The notes: a model not told the origin generated them from the sequence alone. Shown: positions 1-8,243, counted from the first letter of the stretch. The stretch: 35,872 bases of DNA from an uncultured Hyphomicrobiales bacterium (GCA_903951595.1 CAJBCQ010000086.1:1-35872); one strand, 5' to 3'. Numbers and translations: made by a program.

Positions 1-1
1 T

Positions 2-964
2 GCAGGCTATGTTGAGCGCGGCGGTGCCGTGCTTGTCGCATCCGGCCCTGATTATGCTTCCCCGTTTGGCCTCTACGACACGCCTCTGGGCAGCGTTTTG
101 CCCGCCCGTCCCACCGGTGCGGTGACCGAACAAGCCTTCAAACCGGAAATCACCCAGATCGGCCGCCGCCACCCCGTCACCCATCTATTGCCCGGATCCG
201 AAACCACCCCACCAAGCTGGGGCCGTTGGTTCCGCGTGGCCGATGTCGCAAGCGATACCGAGGGTGAAACGGTAATGTCAGCTGCGGCAGCGCGGCCTTT
301 GCTGTTGCTGTCGCGCAAAGGGGAAGGGCGCGTGGCGCTGATGCTTTCGGATCACGTTTGGCTGTGGGCGCGCGGCTTTGAAGGCGGCGGCCCACAAGCT
401 GAATTGCTGCGCCGTCTGGCGCATTGGCTGATGAAGGAACCAGAGCTGGAGGAAGAAGCCCTCATCGCCACGCAGGAAGGTGCCAACCTGCTCATCACAC
501 GCCGCACGCTGGCGGCATCGGCAAATGCCGTCACCCTCACTTCACCTTCGGGCAAAGCCGAAAAGCTGAACTTGAGCGAAACCGAACCGGGCCGCTGGAT
601 GGCGCGCATTGCCGCTTCCGAACCCGGCATCTGGCGGCTCACCGATGGCAAGCTTTCCAGCCTTGCCGCTGTCGGCAATATCGACAGCCGCGAAATGCGC
701 GAAATCGCAGGCACGGACGAAAAGCTCAAACCCGTGGTCAAAGCAACCGGCGGCAGCATCATCTGGCTTTCCGAAACGGATGTGCCACGGTTGGAAAAAA
801 CCGCCAAAGGCCGCCGCATGGCTGGCAATGGTTGGCTCGGCTTGCAATCGAATGAAGCCTATCGCCTCACCGCCATTCGTGAATGGCCCCTGCTGGCAGG
901 CTTTGCAGGGCTTGGCCTGCTGCTCGGCCTTGCCAGCCTCATCTGGCGGCGCGAAGGCCGCTAA
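2..964 (+). CDS. C-terminal part of a large membrane-anchored protein with a glutamine-amidotransferase-like fold (5' truncated)
   Basis: The reading frame is open from base 2, so the gene begins outside the window; the GTG at 29 is an internal valine codon. The visible part starts in a segment (YVERGGAVLVASGPDYASPF) that resembles the class-I glutamine-amidotransferase-like domain found in alphaproteobacterial membrane proteins encoded after MoxR/DUF58/DUF4159 genes. A beta-rich middle follows, then one C-terminal membrane helix (WPLLAGFAGLGLLLGLASLI) and a basic cytoplasmic tail, RREGR. This suits a protein whose bulk lies in the periplasm. No catalytic Cys-His-Glu set is visible in this part, so enzymatic activity is not claimed. 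Its stop codon overlaps that of the convergent acetyltransferase gene. Assignment to the family is by overall pattern; molecular role unknown. Confidence 0.75.
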   Translation, partial: AGYVERGGAVLVASGPDYASPFGLYDTPLGSVLPARPTGAVTEQAFKPEITQIGRRHPVTHLLPGSETTPPSWGRWFRVADVASDTEGETVMSAAAARPLLLLSRKGEGRVALMLSDHVWLWARGFEGGGPQAELLRRLAHWLMKEPELEEEALIATQEGANLLITRRTLAASANAVTLTSPSGKAEKLNLSETEPGRWMARIAASEPGIWRLTDGKLSSLAAVGNIDSREMREIAGTDEKLKPVVKATGGSIIWLSETDVPRLEKTAKGRRMAGNGWLGLQSNEAYRLTAIREWPLLAGFAGLGLLLGLASLIWRREGR

Positions 965-1473
965 ATCACCCGATGCGGCGGCAGGATGAGCCCTTGGGCA
1001 TGAGCCAGCGTTCCGGGCTTTAATTCCAGCGCCAACAAGCGGCGCAGATCAACCGGCCCCGGCATCATCATCTGGCCTTCCGGCACCGGTTGAAAACCCA
1101 CCCGCGCATAATAGGGCGCATCACCCACAAGGATCACAAGCCCATGCCCCAGCACGCGGGCAGCAGCAAGCCCGTGCTTCATCAGCGCCAACCCGATCCC
1201 TTGGTTTTGATGCCCCGGATGCACCGCAAGCGGCCCCAACAGCAAGGCCGCAACCCGGTCACCGCCGATGCGTAAATGCCAAAAGCTGATAGCCCCCACC
1301 AGCACACCCGCCGCATCGCGCGCCACAAAGGATAAGCCCTCCGCGGCTTCTTCGCGCTCGCGCAGACGGTAAGAAGTTTTCACCCGCCGCCCGATGCCAA
1401 AGCTCGCATCCAGCATGGCTTCAATGGCAGCCGCATCACCCGGCTTCTGGGGTTCGATAACAAAGGAGGTCAT
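961..1473 (-). CDS. GNAT-family N-acetyltransferase (YhbS-like)
   Basis: A 170-residue single-domain GNAT protein. It starts MTSFVIEPQKPGDAAAIEAML, the usual first strand and helix, and carries the acetyl-CoA pyrophosphate-binding loop QNQGIGLALMKHGL after the strand LLLGPLAVHP. The later PYYARVGFQPVP matches the YhbS subgroup, in which the strand near the C-terminus reads YYxRxGF. Such proteins acetylate small molecules or protein N-termini, but substrate cannot be read from sequence. The ATG at 1473 is the only sensible start. The gene converges on the preceding one, with the two stop codons overlapping over 961-964, and it appears monocistronic. Confidence 0.85.
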   Translation of the reverse strand: MTSFVIEPQKPGDAAAIEAMLDASFGIGRRVKTSYRLREREEAAEGLSFVARDAAGVLVGAISFWHLRIGGDRVAALLLGPLAVHPGHQNQGIGLALMKHGLAAARVLGHGLVILVGDAPYYARVGFQPVPEGQMMMPGPVDLRRLLALELKPGTLAHAQGLILPPHRVI

Positions 1474-1801
1474 GATCGTTTCACTTCACGAGAGGGACGC
1501 ATGGCCCGCCCGCAAAAACACGAACGGCCGCTCAGCCTGCCAAAACGGCAGAAACCCGGGCTCGTCGTCGCGAGATTATGGTGCAGATAGCGATCATGGC
1601 TTGAGCCATTACAACAACACCCAGCCGGATACAAGACTTGCGCCCCAGCAATCATCATCTTAAAGTTGTGATTGTGGCAGGCATATCCGGAAAATTGACC
1701 ATGCACATTGCAAAGGGATTGACGCGCCGATCCATTTTGCCCATCTTGTGCAAAGTTGCTCCCCGCCGGACATGCCGCAAGGCCCCGGCGGGGTTATTTT
1801 T
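1474..1801. other. Intergenic region between divergent GNAT and NYN genes
   Basis: This 328-bp stretch carries no convincing protein gene. A 29-codon basic reading frame lies at 1501-1590 behind a weak GAGGG, but nothing else supports it. The stretch should hold the promoter of the leftward acetyltransferase gene and that of any rightward transcript. The clearest structure is the terminator-like hairpin at 1761-1800. No tRNA or recognised small RNA family was seen. Confidence 0.5.
1761..1800 (+). terminator. Intrinsic-terminator-like hairpin directly before the NYN start codon
   Basis: CCCCGCCGG (1761-1769) pairs perfectly with CCGGCGGGG (1785-1793) across a 15-nt loop, and is followed by TTATTTTT on the plus strand. 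This has the form of a rho-independent terminator. It ends one base before the preferred ATG of the NYN gene (1802), so it could be an attenuator or the end of an unannotated short transcript from 1474-1760. Confidence 0.6.
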
Positions 1802-2518
1802 ATGAGCCTGCCCCCAGCCGAGCCCCGGGCTGTTGCTTTCATCGACGGTCAAAACCTTTTCCGCCACGCCAAAGATGCTTTCGGCCACCACCATCCGAAT
1901 TTCGACCCCGTCAAACTGTTCAACGCCATTTGCGCTCAACAAAACTGGAAGCCGCTTGGCATCCGATTTTACACGGGCACGCCCAGCGAGGCGGAAGATC
2001 CCAAATGGCATGCCTATTGGTCCAACCGCCTTTTGGCGATGCGCCGCGCCGGCATTTGCGTCACCACTCGCTTGCTCAAATATAGAAAACAGGAAGTTCT
2101 GCTGCCTGATGGTTCCAAGCAGATTGTGACCGCCGCGCAGGAAAAAGGAATTGACGTAAGACTGGCACTGGATGTGGTGCGCCTTGCCATCGAGAAACAA
2201 TATGATGTCGCTGTGCTTTTCAGCCAGGATCAGGACTTGGCCGAAGTCGTCACAGACGTAAAGCAAATCGCCAAACTCCAGGCGCGCTGGATCAAGATTG
2301 CCTGCGCTTATCCGGTGGCAAACCAACCGGCGGTCAGCCGAGGGATCAACAATACGGACTGGCTACCCATGGGTCAGGCTTTCTATAACGCTTGCTTGGA
2401 TTTGCGAGATTATCGCCCCAAAAAAATCCGCACATGGCCTTTGCACAGGCTCCTCCAAATGTTCCATCAACTGCCCGCAAGGCGAGTCTCCAGACCCGTT
2501 CGGCAGTTGCCAGCCTGA
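1802..2518 (+). CDS. NYN-domain (PIN-like, LabA/DUF88) protein
   Basis: A 238-residue protein of the NYN family, a PIN-like nuclease fold. Visible marks are the first acidic strand VAFIDGQNLF, the central KGIDVRLALDVVRLAI helix with its conserved Asp, and VAVLFSQDQDLAEVV, which corresponds to the SGDSDF motif of LabA/DUF88 proteins (Ser-Gln replaces Ser-Gly, both acids kept). The acidic residues should bind a metal ion, so an RNase or other nuclease role is likely, but the target is unknown. The ATG at 1802 is preferred because the family motif follows at once; an in-frame GTG at 1748 would place a terminator-like hairpin inside the coding region. No good ribosome-binding site precedes either start. 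The basic tail after residue 200 is poorly conserved in character. Confidence 0.8.
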   Translation: MSLPPAEPRAVAFIDGQNLFRHAKDAFGHHHPNFDPVKLFNAICAQQNWKPLGIRFYTGTPSEAEDPKWHAYWSNRLLAMRRAGICVTTRLLKYRKQEVLLPDGSKQIVTAAQEKGIDVRLALDVVRLAIEKQYDVAVLFSQDQDLAEVVTDVKQIAKLQARWIKIACAYPVANQPAVSRGINNTDWLPMGQAFYNACLDLRDYRPKKIRTWPLHRLLQMFHQLPARRVSRPVRQLPA

Positions 2519-2576
2519 TGCACTGGCGCGTTGATCTCTTGACTTTATTCCCATAATACTCTAGGAACAAAATCAC

Positions 2577-2630
2577 TTACCCGAAGGGGGAGGCGGTTGC
2601 GCAACCGCAGGCCGCGAGGGTGAGGGGCAG
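2577..2630. repeat. Intergenic palindromic repeat element between convergent genes
   Basis: The stretch contains a perfect 16-bp palindrome, GCGGTTGCGCAACCGC (2593-2608), flanked by G-rich blocks (GAAGGGGGAGG on the left, GAGGGTGAGGGG on the right). Read on the minus strand, it resembles the 'CCCCTCACCCTCGCGGCCTGCGG' kind of repeat scattered between genes in many alphaproteobacteria (shown in two parts: CCCCTCACCCTCG, CGGCCTGCGG). It lies between the converging NYN and NUDIX genes, where it may also stop transcription. No second copy was found in the window. Confidence 0.45.
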
Positions 2631-2748
2631 TTTTCCAATCGATTGCCCGCGGAGCGTTCCAAAGCTCAAAAGACACATAGAGAAACGACCCGGAAGGCTC
2701 CGCTCTCCCCCGACTTATCCCGAAACCGGACCCACCGGACGATCTCGC

Positions 2749-3219
2749 TTACCAATTTTCTGAAATCACCGCGCCATCGAACACTTCCGCAACACGCCGC
2801 CGCGTTCCGCCCGTCACATCTTCCGGCAATTCGCGCACAGCAAAAAACCGCGCCTCGGCGATCTCCATATTCGGGTGAAAATCCCCAATCTCAAATTCCC
2901 GCGTCACCAGAAAGGCCAAATGGTCACCGCGCATCTGGCGATCATTATTGTAGAAGCCGAAAAGCTCCGGCCGACCCGCCATCGCCACGGCGGCCTCCTC
3001 CAAAAGCTCCCGCGCCCCTGCCTGCCAAATCGTCTCGCCCCGCTCCACACCACCCCCGGGGAACAGCCAGCCCGGCGAATAGCTATGGCGGATGAGCAGC
3101 ACGCGATCCTGCCCATCCACCGCCATCACCCGCACCCCCAAGGTCATGCCGCGCCGCAGCCGGTGCAGCGGATGGATGATAAGTTTGGAAGCAATGGCAA
3201 ACAGAGGCTTGGCGATCAT
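2749..3219 (-). CDS. NUDIX hydrolase
   Basis: A protein of about 156 residues with a clear Nudix box: G-x5-E-x7-R-E-L-L-E-E, seen as GGVERGETIWQAGARELLEE (the glycine that usually follows is Ala). The segment before it, MTLGVRVMAVDGQDRVLLIR, and the proline-tryptophan PGWLFPGGG are typical of the group that hydrolyses nucleoside diphosphates linked to other groups; the substrate is not predictable. A basic N-terminus (KLIIHPLHRLRRG) may touch the membrane. The ATG at 3219 is chosen; another in-frame ATG at 3237 sits just behind GGGGTGAG, too close for an ideal ribosome-binding site. Longer upstream extension of the frame lies over the divergent neighbour and is rejected. The gene is divergent from the dioxygenase-like gene with only about 26 bp between starts. 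Confidence 0.85.
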   Translation of the reverse strand: MIAKPLFAIASKLIIHPLHRLRRGMTLGVRVMAVDGQDRVLLIRHSYSPGWLFPGGGVERGETIWQAGARELLEEAAVAMAGRPELFGFYNNDRQMRGDHLAFLVTREFEIGDFHPNMEIAEARFFAVRELPEDVTGGTRRRVAEVFDGAVISENW

Positions 3220-3245
3220 GGCCCGACAAACTAGCATCTCACCCC

Positions 3246-4154
3246 ATGATGTACAGCACACCCGCAACACCTTTGAGCGAACGCGATTTCCACGACCGCA
3301 TCTATCGCGGTGAAATCCTGCGTTTTGATGCCATTCCAGCCATGCTGGAACTGGCGCAATTCGCGCAAAAATTCCTCGCCCAAGCCTTCCACCCGCACCC
3401 GCCGCCGCAAATCCACCGGCATCTCTCGCATGAGGAGCAGATCCCGCGATTCGCACAATTGCAGAAGCAATTCTGGAAGCAGGACGAAGTGAGCCACCTC
3501 TGGCAAGAAATTTTCCGCACCATCGGCCTCGACCCACAAGGCCTCACCCGCGATCATTTGCATTTGCGCTTCCAGCCGCATCAGGACAAAAACACCGAAT
3601 ATTCCCGCGCCCGCACCACCTCCACACTGGCCTTCCACCGCGACACTTGGGGTTCCAATCTTTATGCACAGGTGAATTGGTGGGCACCCATATTCCCCAT
3701 TTCCCAAGGCCGCACGGTGGCCATGTATCCAGCCCTATGGAACCGCGCGGTTGCCAACACTTCCGCGCAATATGATCTGGCAAAAATCCTCGAACGCTCG
3801 CGCGCACAAGGCCGCAATGCGGTGAGTGCGGATGAGGCCATTCCGCATCTGACCGAAACCCTCGACCCCGAACTTGCCATTCCCGTTGTCATCGAGCCTG
3901 GAAGCCTCATCGCCTTTTCCGGCGCCCATGCCCATGCCGGGGTTCCCAATGCAACGGGCCTTACCCGCCTGTCGCTCGAAACCCGCACACTCAGCGTGGA
4001 TGATTTCCGGCAAAACCGGGGTGCCCCCAATATGGACGGCCACGCCCCATGGGCGGCTCCGGGCTGGTTCCGGCACATGGTCACAGGCGAAAAATTGAGC
4101 GATTTACTGGGCATGGAGCATATTATCCCCTACCCATTTCCCACCCGCCCCTGA
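3246..4154 (+). CDS. Putative Fe(II)/2-oxoglutarate-dependent dioxygenase-like protein
   Basis: A 302-residue soluble protein. The cupin-type iron triad can be picked out: H131 and D133 in LAFHRDTW, and H230 in FSGAHAHAG, followed eleven residues later by R241 (TRLSLETR), the place where 2-oxoglutarate is bound in this superfamily. The preceding GSLIAFSG matches the strand before the distal histidine in phytanoyl-CoA-dioxygenase-like enzymes. Overall similarity to any named enzyme is not evident to me, so the substrate is open. It sits between a NUDIX gene and the ABC exporter that opens the sphingolipid region, so lipid hydroxylation is one possibility (inference). Start ATG 3246 or 3249, adjacent; no clear Shine-Dalgarno sequence. 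Confidence 0.6.
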   Translation: MMYSTPATPLSERDFHDRIYRGEILRFDAIPAMLELAQFAQKFLAQAFHPHPPPQIHRHLSHEEQIPRFAQLQKQFWKQDEVSHLWQEIFRTIGLDPQGLTRDHLHLRFQPHQDKNTEYSRARTTSTLAFHRDTWGSNLYAQVNWWAPIFPISQGRTVAMYPALWNRAVANTSAQYDLAKILERSRAQGRNAVSADEAIPHLTETLDPELAIPVVIEPGSLIAFSGAHAHAGVPNATGLTRLSLETRTLSVDDFRQNRGAPNMDGHAPWAAPGWFRHMVTGEKLSDLLGMEHIIPYPFPTRP

Positions 4155-4226
4155 GCCATCATTGCGCTTGGGCGCGGGAATGCGTATTGGCAAGAAAACC
4201 CAACTGCGGAAAGCCCCCGACCTGCC

Positions 4227-5939
4227 ATGATCAACGCCTTCCGGATATTCTTCGGTGCCGAACGCGGTAAGTCAGTCATCCTGCTCATCTGCCTTGTGCT
4301 GGCCAGCTTTGCCGAAGCCTTGAGCTTTGGTGCGCTGGTGCCGGCGCTGGGGCTGGTTGGCGGCCAAACGGGGGCTGGCAGCAACCGCATCAATGATGCC
4401 CTTACCACTGCTTTCGGCTGGGTTGGGCTTACCCCGACCATCGGCACGCTGATGCTGCTGATCACAGGCTCACTCATCATAAAATCCGTGCTGATGTTCT
4501 TCTCGCTCGGCTATGCGTCCTATGCCAAAACCCGCATCACCACCCAGCTGCGCCGCGAGTTGATCACAACATTGTTGGATGCCCGCTGGAGCTATTTCAC
4601 AGGCCAGCATTCCGGCCGCATCGCCAATGCCATCAGCGTGGATACCGCCAATGCCGGTGAAGCCTTCCTGAATGCCGCCCGCTTTTTCGCCTTCGCGCTG
4701 CAATCGATTGCCTATATCGGCTTGGCCTTCCTCATCTCACCAATCGTCACCGCCTTGGCATTGGCCGCTGGCCTTCTGGTGGTTGTGGGCCTGAACGTGT
4801 TCCTGACTGTTTCGCAAAAAGCCGGCAGCAAACAGGTGCGCCGCACGTCGGATCTTGTGACCTTCCTTGTCGATACGATCAGCAATCTGAAGCCGCTCAA
4901 AACCATGAGCCGCCAAAAAAGCTTTGAGCACTTGCTCACCGCCAAGGTGAAGCAACTACGCCGGTCCATTCTCACCCGCGAGCTTTCCCGTCAGGGCCTC
5001 ATCAACACCCAGGAAATCCTCACCGCCTGTGTCTTTGGTGCAGGCCTTTATGTCGCCGCTGTTTATTGGAAAGTGCCACTAGCCGAACTCGTCGTGGTCG
5101 GCATTCTCGTCTTTCGCATCGTCTCAGCCCTCACGCGCACGCAAAACAACCTGCAAAGCGCCTTGGAACTGGAAACCGCCTATTGGCGCACCCGCGAACT
5201 GATCAAGGATGCCAAAGCCGCCGCTGAACCTGATACTGGCAAAAAAGCCGCCACGCTGAAAAAGGGCTGCCGCTTCGAGCATGTCAATTTTGCCCATGAC
5301 AAAACGCCGATCCTGAAGGATGTGACCTTCGATATCCCCGCAGGTGGCATTACTGTTCTGCAAGGCCCATCGGGTGCAGGCAAAACCACCATCATCGACA
5401 TGCTCACCGGCCTCAACCGTCCCGCTTCCGGCCGCGTGCTGGTGGATGGCGTGCCACTTTCAGAAATCTCCAATCGCAAATGGCGCAGCCTCATCGGCTA
5501 TGTGCCGCAGGAACTGAACCTGCTGCACGGCACCATTTTCGAAAATATCAGCTTGGGCGACCCGCGCGTGACAGAGGCCGATGCTTGGGAAGCCTTACGC
5601 TTGGCAGGTGCCGACTCGTTCGCGCGCGACCTTCCCCACGGGCTTTCAACCGATGTGGGCGAAATGGGTGCCAAGCTCTCCGGCGGCCAGCGTCAGCGCA
5701 TCTCCTTGGCCCGCGCCCTTGCCGTCAAGCCACAGCTTCTGGTTTTCGATGAAGTGACCAGCGCCCTCGACCCAGAAACCGAAGCCGAAATCGTTGCGCG
5801 CATCGCAAAGCTCAAAGGCAAATACACCATCATCGCCATCACCCACCGCCCGGCATGGACGACCATTGCCACCAAGGCCTATAAGGTGAAGGCAGGCGTT
5901 GTGACGCCCATGGCCAAGCCACGCAAGACGCGCGCGTGA
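4227..5939 (+). CDS. ABC exporter, fused membrane and ATPase domains (MsbA-type half transporter)
   Basis: A 570-residue type-I exporter half-transporter, working as a homodimer in the inner membrane. Six hydrophobic segments span residues 15-300, followed by a nucleotide-binding domain with Walker A GPSGAGKTT (380-388), the Q-loop in YVPQEL, signature LSGGQRQR (484-491), Walker B LLVFDEVTS (504-512) and the switch His in ITHRP (H540). Walker B reads VFDEVTSALD where most relatives have ILDEATSALD. The gene ends 11 bp before the ceramide-synthase-like gene and on the same strand, so it is probably the first gene of that operon. Exported substrate is not known from sequence; a lipid such as ceramide is a reasonable inference from context, peptide or polysaccharide export the alternative. 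Confidence 0.9.
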   Translation: MINAFRIFFGAERGKSVILLICLVLASFAEALSFGALVPALGLVGGQTGAGSNRINDALTTAFGWVGLTPTIGTLMLLITGSLIIKSVLMFFSLGYASYAKTRITTQLRRELITTLLDARWSYFTGQHSGRIANAISVDTANAGEAFLNAARFFAFALQSIAYIGLAFLISPIVTALALAAGLLVVVGLNVFLTVSQKAGSKQVRRTSDLVTFLVDTISNLKPLKTMSRQKSFEHLLTAKVKQLRRSILTRELSRQGLINTQEILTACVFGAGLYVAAVYWKVPLAELVVVGILVFRIVSALTRTQNNLQSALELETAYWRTRELIKDAKAAAEPDTGKKAATLKKGCRFEHVNFAHDKTPILKDVTFDIPAGGITVLQGPSGAGKTTIIDMLTGLNRPASGRVLVDGVPLSEISNRKWRSLIGYVPQELNLLHGTIFENISLGDPRVTEADAWEALRLAGADSFARDLPHGLSTDVGEMGAKLSGGQRQRISLARALAVKPQLLVFDEVTSALDPETEAEIVARIAKLKGKYTIIAITHRPAWTTIATKAYKVKAGVVTPMAKPRKTRA

Positions 5940-5950
5940 TGGGGAATTAA

Positions 5951-7084
5951 ATGCCAGACATCACCATAAGGCCCGTGAAAACGCCGCGCGACCGCAAAGC
6001 CTTTCTCGACCTGCCCTTCCGCCTTTACAAGAACGACCCCAACTGGGTGCCACCGCTTTATCTGGAGCGCGAGGATCACCTCACGCGCAATCCTTACTTC
6101 CAGCATGCCGAAGCCCAGCTTTTTCTGGCCGAGCGCGCTGGTGAAGTCATAGGCCGCATCTCCGCCCAAATCGACCAGCTGCATCTGCAACGCTATAACG
6201 ACGCCACCGGCCAATTCGGCTTCCTGGAAGCGCAAGATGATCCGGCCATTTTCGAAGCCCTGTTCACCGCTGCCGAAAGCTGGCTGAAGGCGCGCGGCAT
6301 GCAGCGCATGGAAGGGCCTTTCAGTTTTTCCATCAATGAGGAAACAGGCCTTCTGATTGATGGTTTCGACAAGCCGCCTTACATCATGATGGGCCATGCC
6401 AAGCCTTCCTATGACGCCCGCGTGCAGGCGCAAGGCTTGGTGAAGGCCAAGGATGTGATCGCTTATGAATATGATCTGAACATCCCCATGCCCCGCGCCA
6501 TGACGCGCATGATCGAAAAGAATAAGGCCTCGGGCAAATTGAAGCTCCGCCCCATGTCAAAAAAGCACCTCGCGCGCGATCTCGACATCATCATCAGCAT
6601 CTTCAACGATGCCTGGTCAGAAAATTGGAACTTCGTGCCGATGACGCAAGCTGAAGTGAAAGCACTGGGCCAGGTGCTGAAACTGCTCGTCACCGAAGGC
6701 CATATCGCCATTGCTGAATATGAAGGCGAGCCTGCGGCCATGATTGTCACACTGCCAGACATCAATGGCTGGATTCACGATCTGGGCGGAAAGCTATTAC
6801 CCTTCAACTGGGCCAAGTTTCTCTGGCGAGTGATGTTCACACCCGAAAAAGGCTTCCGCGTGCCGCTAATGGGAGTTCGCAAAGCCCACCGCTCCACCGC
6901 CGCTGGTGCCATGCTGGCCTTTGCTGTTATTGATGCCGTGCATGAATATCACCGCAAGCGCGGCACGTTCATGAGCGAGCTTTCGTGGATTCTGGAAGAC
7001 AACATGCCCATGCGCCGCATCATTGAGGCCTTGGGCGGGGTTCCTTACAAAACCTATCGCATTTATGAAAAGGCCATCGCGTGA
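5951..7084 (+). CDS. bcerS: GNAT-fold acyltransferase, probable bacterial ceramide synthase
   Basis: A 377-residue protein with an acyl-CoA N-acyltransferase fold, not a short canonical GNAT enzyme. It opens MPDITIRPVKTPRDRKAFLD and continues with LPFRLYKNDPNWVPPL, the signature of the family often mislabelled 'dATP pyrophosphohydrolase' and to which the Caulobacter bacterial ceramide synthase belongs. Further conserved stretches are RMEGPFSFSINEETGLLIDG and the C-terminal SELSWILEDNMPMRRIIEAL. The role would be N-acylation of the long-chain base with a second fatty acyl group. GGGGA lies five bases before the ATG. Downstream it overlaps the nucleotidyltransferase by four bases (GTGA). Function is assigned from family memory plus the Spt/CerR/AcpR/AasR genes 9-13 kb away; a generic acyltransferase is the alternative. 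Confidence 0.7.
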   Translation: MPDITIRPVKTPRDRKAFLDLPFRLYKNDPNWVPPLYLEREDHLTRNPYFQHAEAQLFLAERAGEVIGRISAQIDQLHLQRYNDATGQFGFLEAQDDPAIFEALFTAAESWLKARGMQRMEGPFSFSINEETGLLIDGFDKPPYIMMGHAKPSYDARVQAQGLVKAKDVIAYEYDLNIPMPRAMTRMIEKNKASGKLKLRPMSKKHLARDLDIIISIFNDAWSENWNFVPMTQAEVKALGQVLKLLVTEGHIAIAEYEGEPAAMIVTLPDINGWIHDLGGKLLPFNWAKFLWRVMFTPEKGFRVPLMGVRKAHRSTAAGAMLAFAVIDAVHEYHRKRGTFMSELSWILEDNMPMRRIIEALGGVPYKTYRIYEKAIA

Positions 7085-7851
7085 AGTGGGATGCGCTCAT
7101 CATGGCGGCAGGCCGCGGGCCGGATGACCCGATGGCGAAAGCCTATGGCGTTTCGCATAAGTGCCTTTTAGAAGTAGGCGGCATCCCGATGCTGGCGCGT
7201 GTGGTGGATGTGCTGTCGCGCCACAAATCCATCCGCCGCATTTTCATCTCCATCGAGGATGAAACGCTAATCAAAAAGGCACTCGGCCGCGATGCCGAAC
7301 ATGTGGAATTTATGCGCTCCGGCGACAGTGCTGCCGCTTCCGCTTTGCTGGCATTGGGATCGGGAAAACTCACCCATCCCATACTTCTCACCACCGCCGA
7401 CCACGCGCTTTTGACGCCAGAAATGGTGAGCAATTTTCTCGGTGCGTCGGAGGCTGTGAAAGCAGATTTGACGGTAGGCTTGGCGCGCGCGGAAACAATC
7501 CTCAAAGCCTACCCCAACGCCAAACGCACCTTCTTGAAATTCGGTCGCGACCGCGTATCGGGCTGCAATCTCTACGGCCTGAAAAACGCGAACACCGCCC
7601 GCGTGCTCGAATTCTGGCGCACCGTGGAGCAAGATCGCAAATCCCCCCTGAAACTCATGCGCGCCTTTGGGCCGCGCCTGCTATTGGCCTGGGCAACAGG
7701 CCTCACGAGCCTCAACGGCGCATTCCGTCTGGCATCAAAGCGGCTCGGTGTGACGGCTGTGCCCGTCCTGATGCGGCAGGCCAATGCGGCTGTGGATGTT
7801 GACAAGCCAGCGGACAAGGAACTGGTGGAACGCATTCTGGCGGTGAACTAA
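7081..7851 (+). CDS. MobA-like NTP transferase, possible head-group nucleotidyltransferase
   Basis: A 256-residue protein of the GT-A nucleotidyltransferase fold. The N-terminus LIMAAGRGPDDPMAKAYGVS replaces the usual GxGxRMxxxxPK loop with a longer variant, but keeps a lysine in HKCLLEVGGIPML; the metal-binding aspartate is in TTADHALL, and AAVDVDKPAD near the end matches MobA/IspD-type enzymes. These enzymes join a sugar- or alcohol-phosphate to a nucleotide. It starts with GTG inside the stop of the ceramide-synthase-like gene (GTGA overlap), so its translation is coupled and a role in sphingolipid head-group activation is likely but inferred. The substrate cannot be read from sequence. 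Confidence 0.75.
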   Translation: MKWDALIMAAGRGPDDPMAKAYGVSHKCLLEVGGIPMLARVVDVLSRHKSIRRIFISIEDETLIKKALGRDAEHVEFMRSGDSAAASALLALGSGKLTHPILLTTADHALLTPEMVSNFLGASEAVKADLTVGLARAETILKAYPNAKRTFLKFGRDRVSGCNLYGLKNANTARVLEFWRTVEQDRKSPLKLMRAFGPRLLLAWATGLTSLNGAFRLASKRLGVTAVPVLMRQANAAVDVDKPADKELVERILAVN

Positions 7852-7854
7852 GTC

Positions 7855-8243
7855 CGTCATCCCGGACGCCGCAAAGCGGCGAGCCGGGACAGGGCTTTCT
7901 AAACCTCGCCCGCAATCTCGGAAAACAAATCCCGCCAACGGGGATTCGACTTCTCAATCAAGGCAAACTTCCACTCCCGCAACCAGCGCTTAATCTGCTT
8001 TTCGCGCAAGATTGCAGAAGGCATTTCAGCATGCGGTTCATACCAGACCAGCAGCTTGATATCGCGATCAACCGTATACCCGGCCTTCAAATCCAACCGA
8101 TGCTCACTAACCCGCAGCACCAGATCGCTGGTGACGCCTACATACATTGAGCCACGGTAGCGATTTGCGAGAATGTAAACGCAAGGTAGCTTCATGCTGG
8201 AAGTTTGAAAGAAGCCCTGTCCCGGGTCAAGCCCGGGATGACG
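7855..8243. mobile_element. Small inverted-repeat-bounded element carrying a GIY-YIG gene
   Basis: The 389-bp segment begins with CGTCATCCCGG and ends with CCGGGATGACG, an 11-bp terminal inverted repeat. The right end extends into a palindrome (TCCCGGG-TCAAG-CCCGGGA, 8220-8238), and the left end contains CCGGACGCCGC...GCGGCGAGCCGG, also foldable. The only gene inside is the leftward GIY-YIG nuclease gene. A 92-bp shortened relative follows at 8262. No clear target-site duplication was found. Mobility is inferred from the repeat layout. Confidence 0.55.
7899..8195 (-). CDS. GIY-YIG nuclease superfamily protein (YhbQ/UPF0213-like)
   Basis: A 98-residue stand-alone GIY-YIG domain. The first half-motif is VYI in LPCVYILAN and the second MYVG in RGSMYVGVTSD; the catalytic-type arginine lies in LVLRVSEHR, followed by GYT, REKQIKRWLREWK and the closing asparagine-bearing KSNPRWRDL, the usual order for the YhbQ group. 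The ATG at 8195 begins MKLPCVYI as in relatives; an upstream in-frame ATG (8267) would add residues encoded by the palindromic repeat and is rejected. The last codons and stop lie inside the 65-bp sequence that is repeated at 8262-8326. These small proteins probably cut or bind branched DNA; the link to surrounding repeats is the notable feature here. Confidence 0.85.
   Translation of the reverse strand: MKLPCVYILANRYRGSMYVGVTSDLVLRVSEHRLDLKAGYTVDRDIKLLVWYEPHAEMPSAILREKQIKRWLREWKFALIEKSNPRWRDLFSEIAGEV

Noticed and set aside
1501-1590. 29-codon basic reading frame behind a weak GAGGG
   Set aside because: Too short and without a family or conservation evidence; left as part of the intergenic region.
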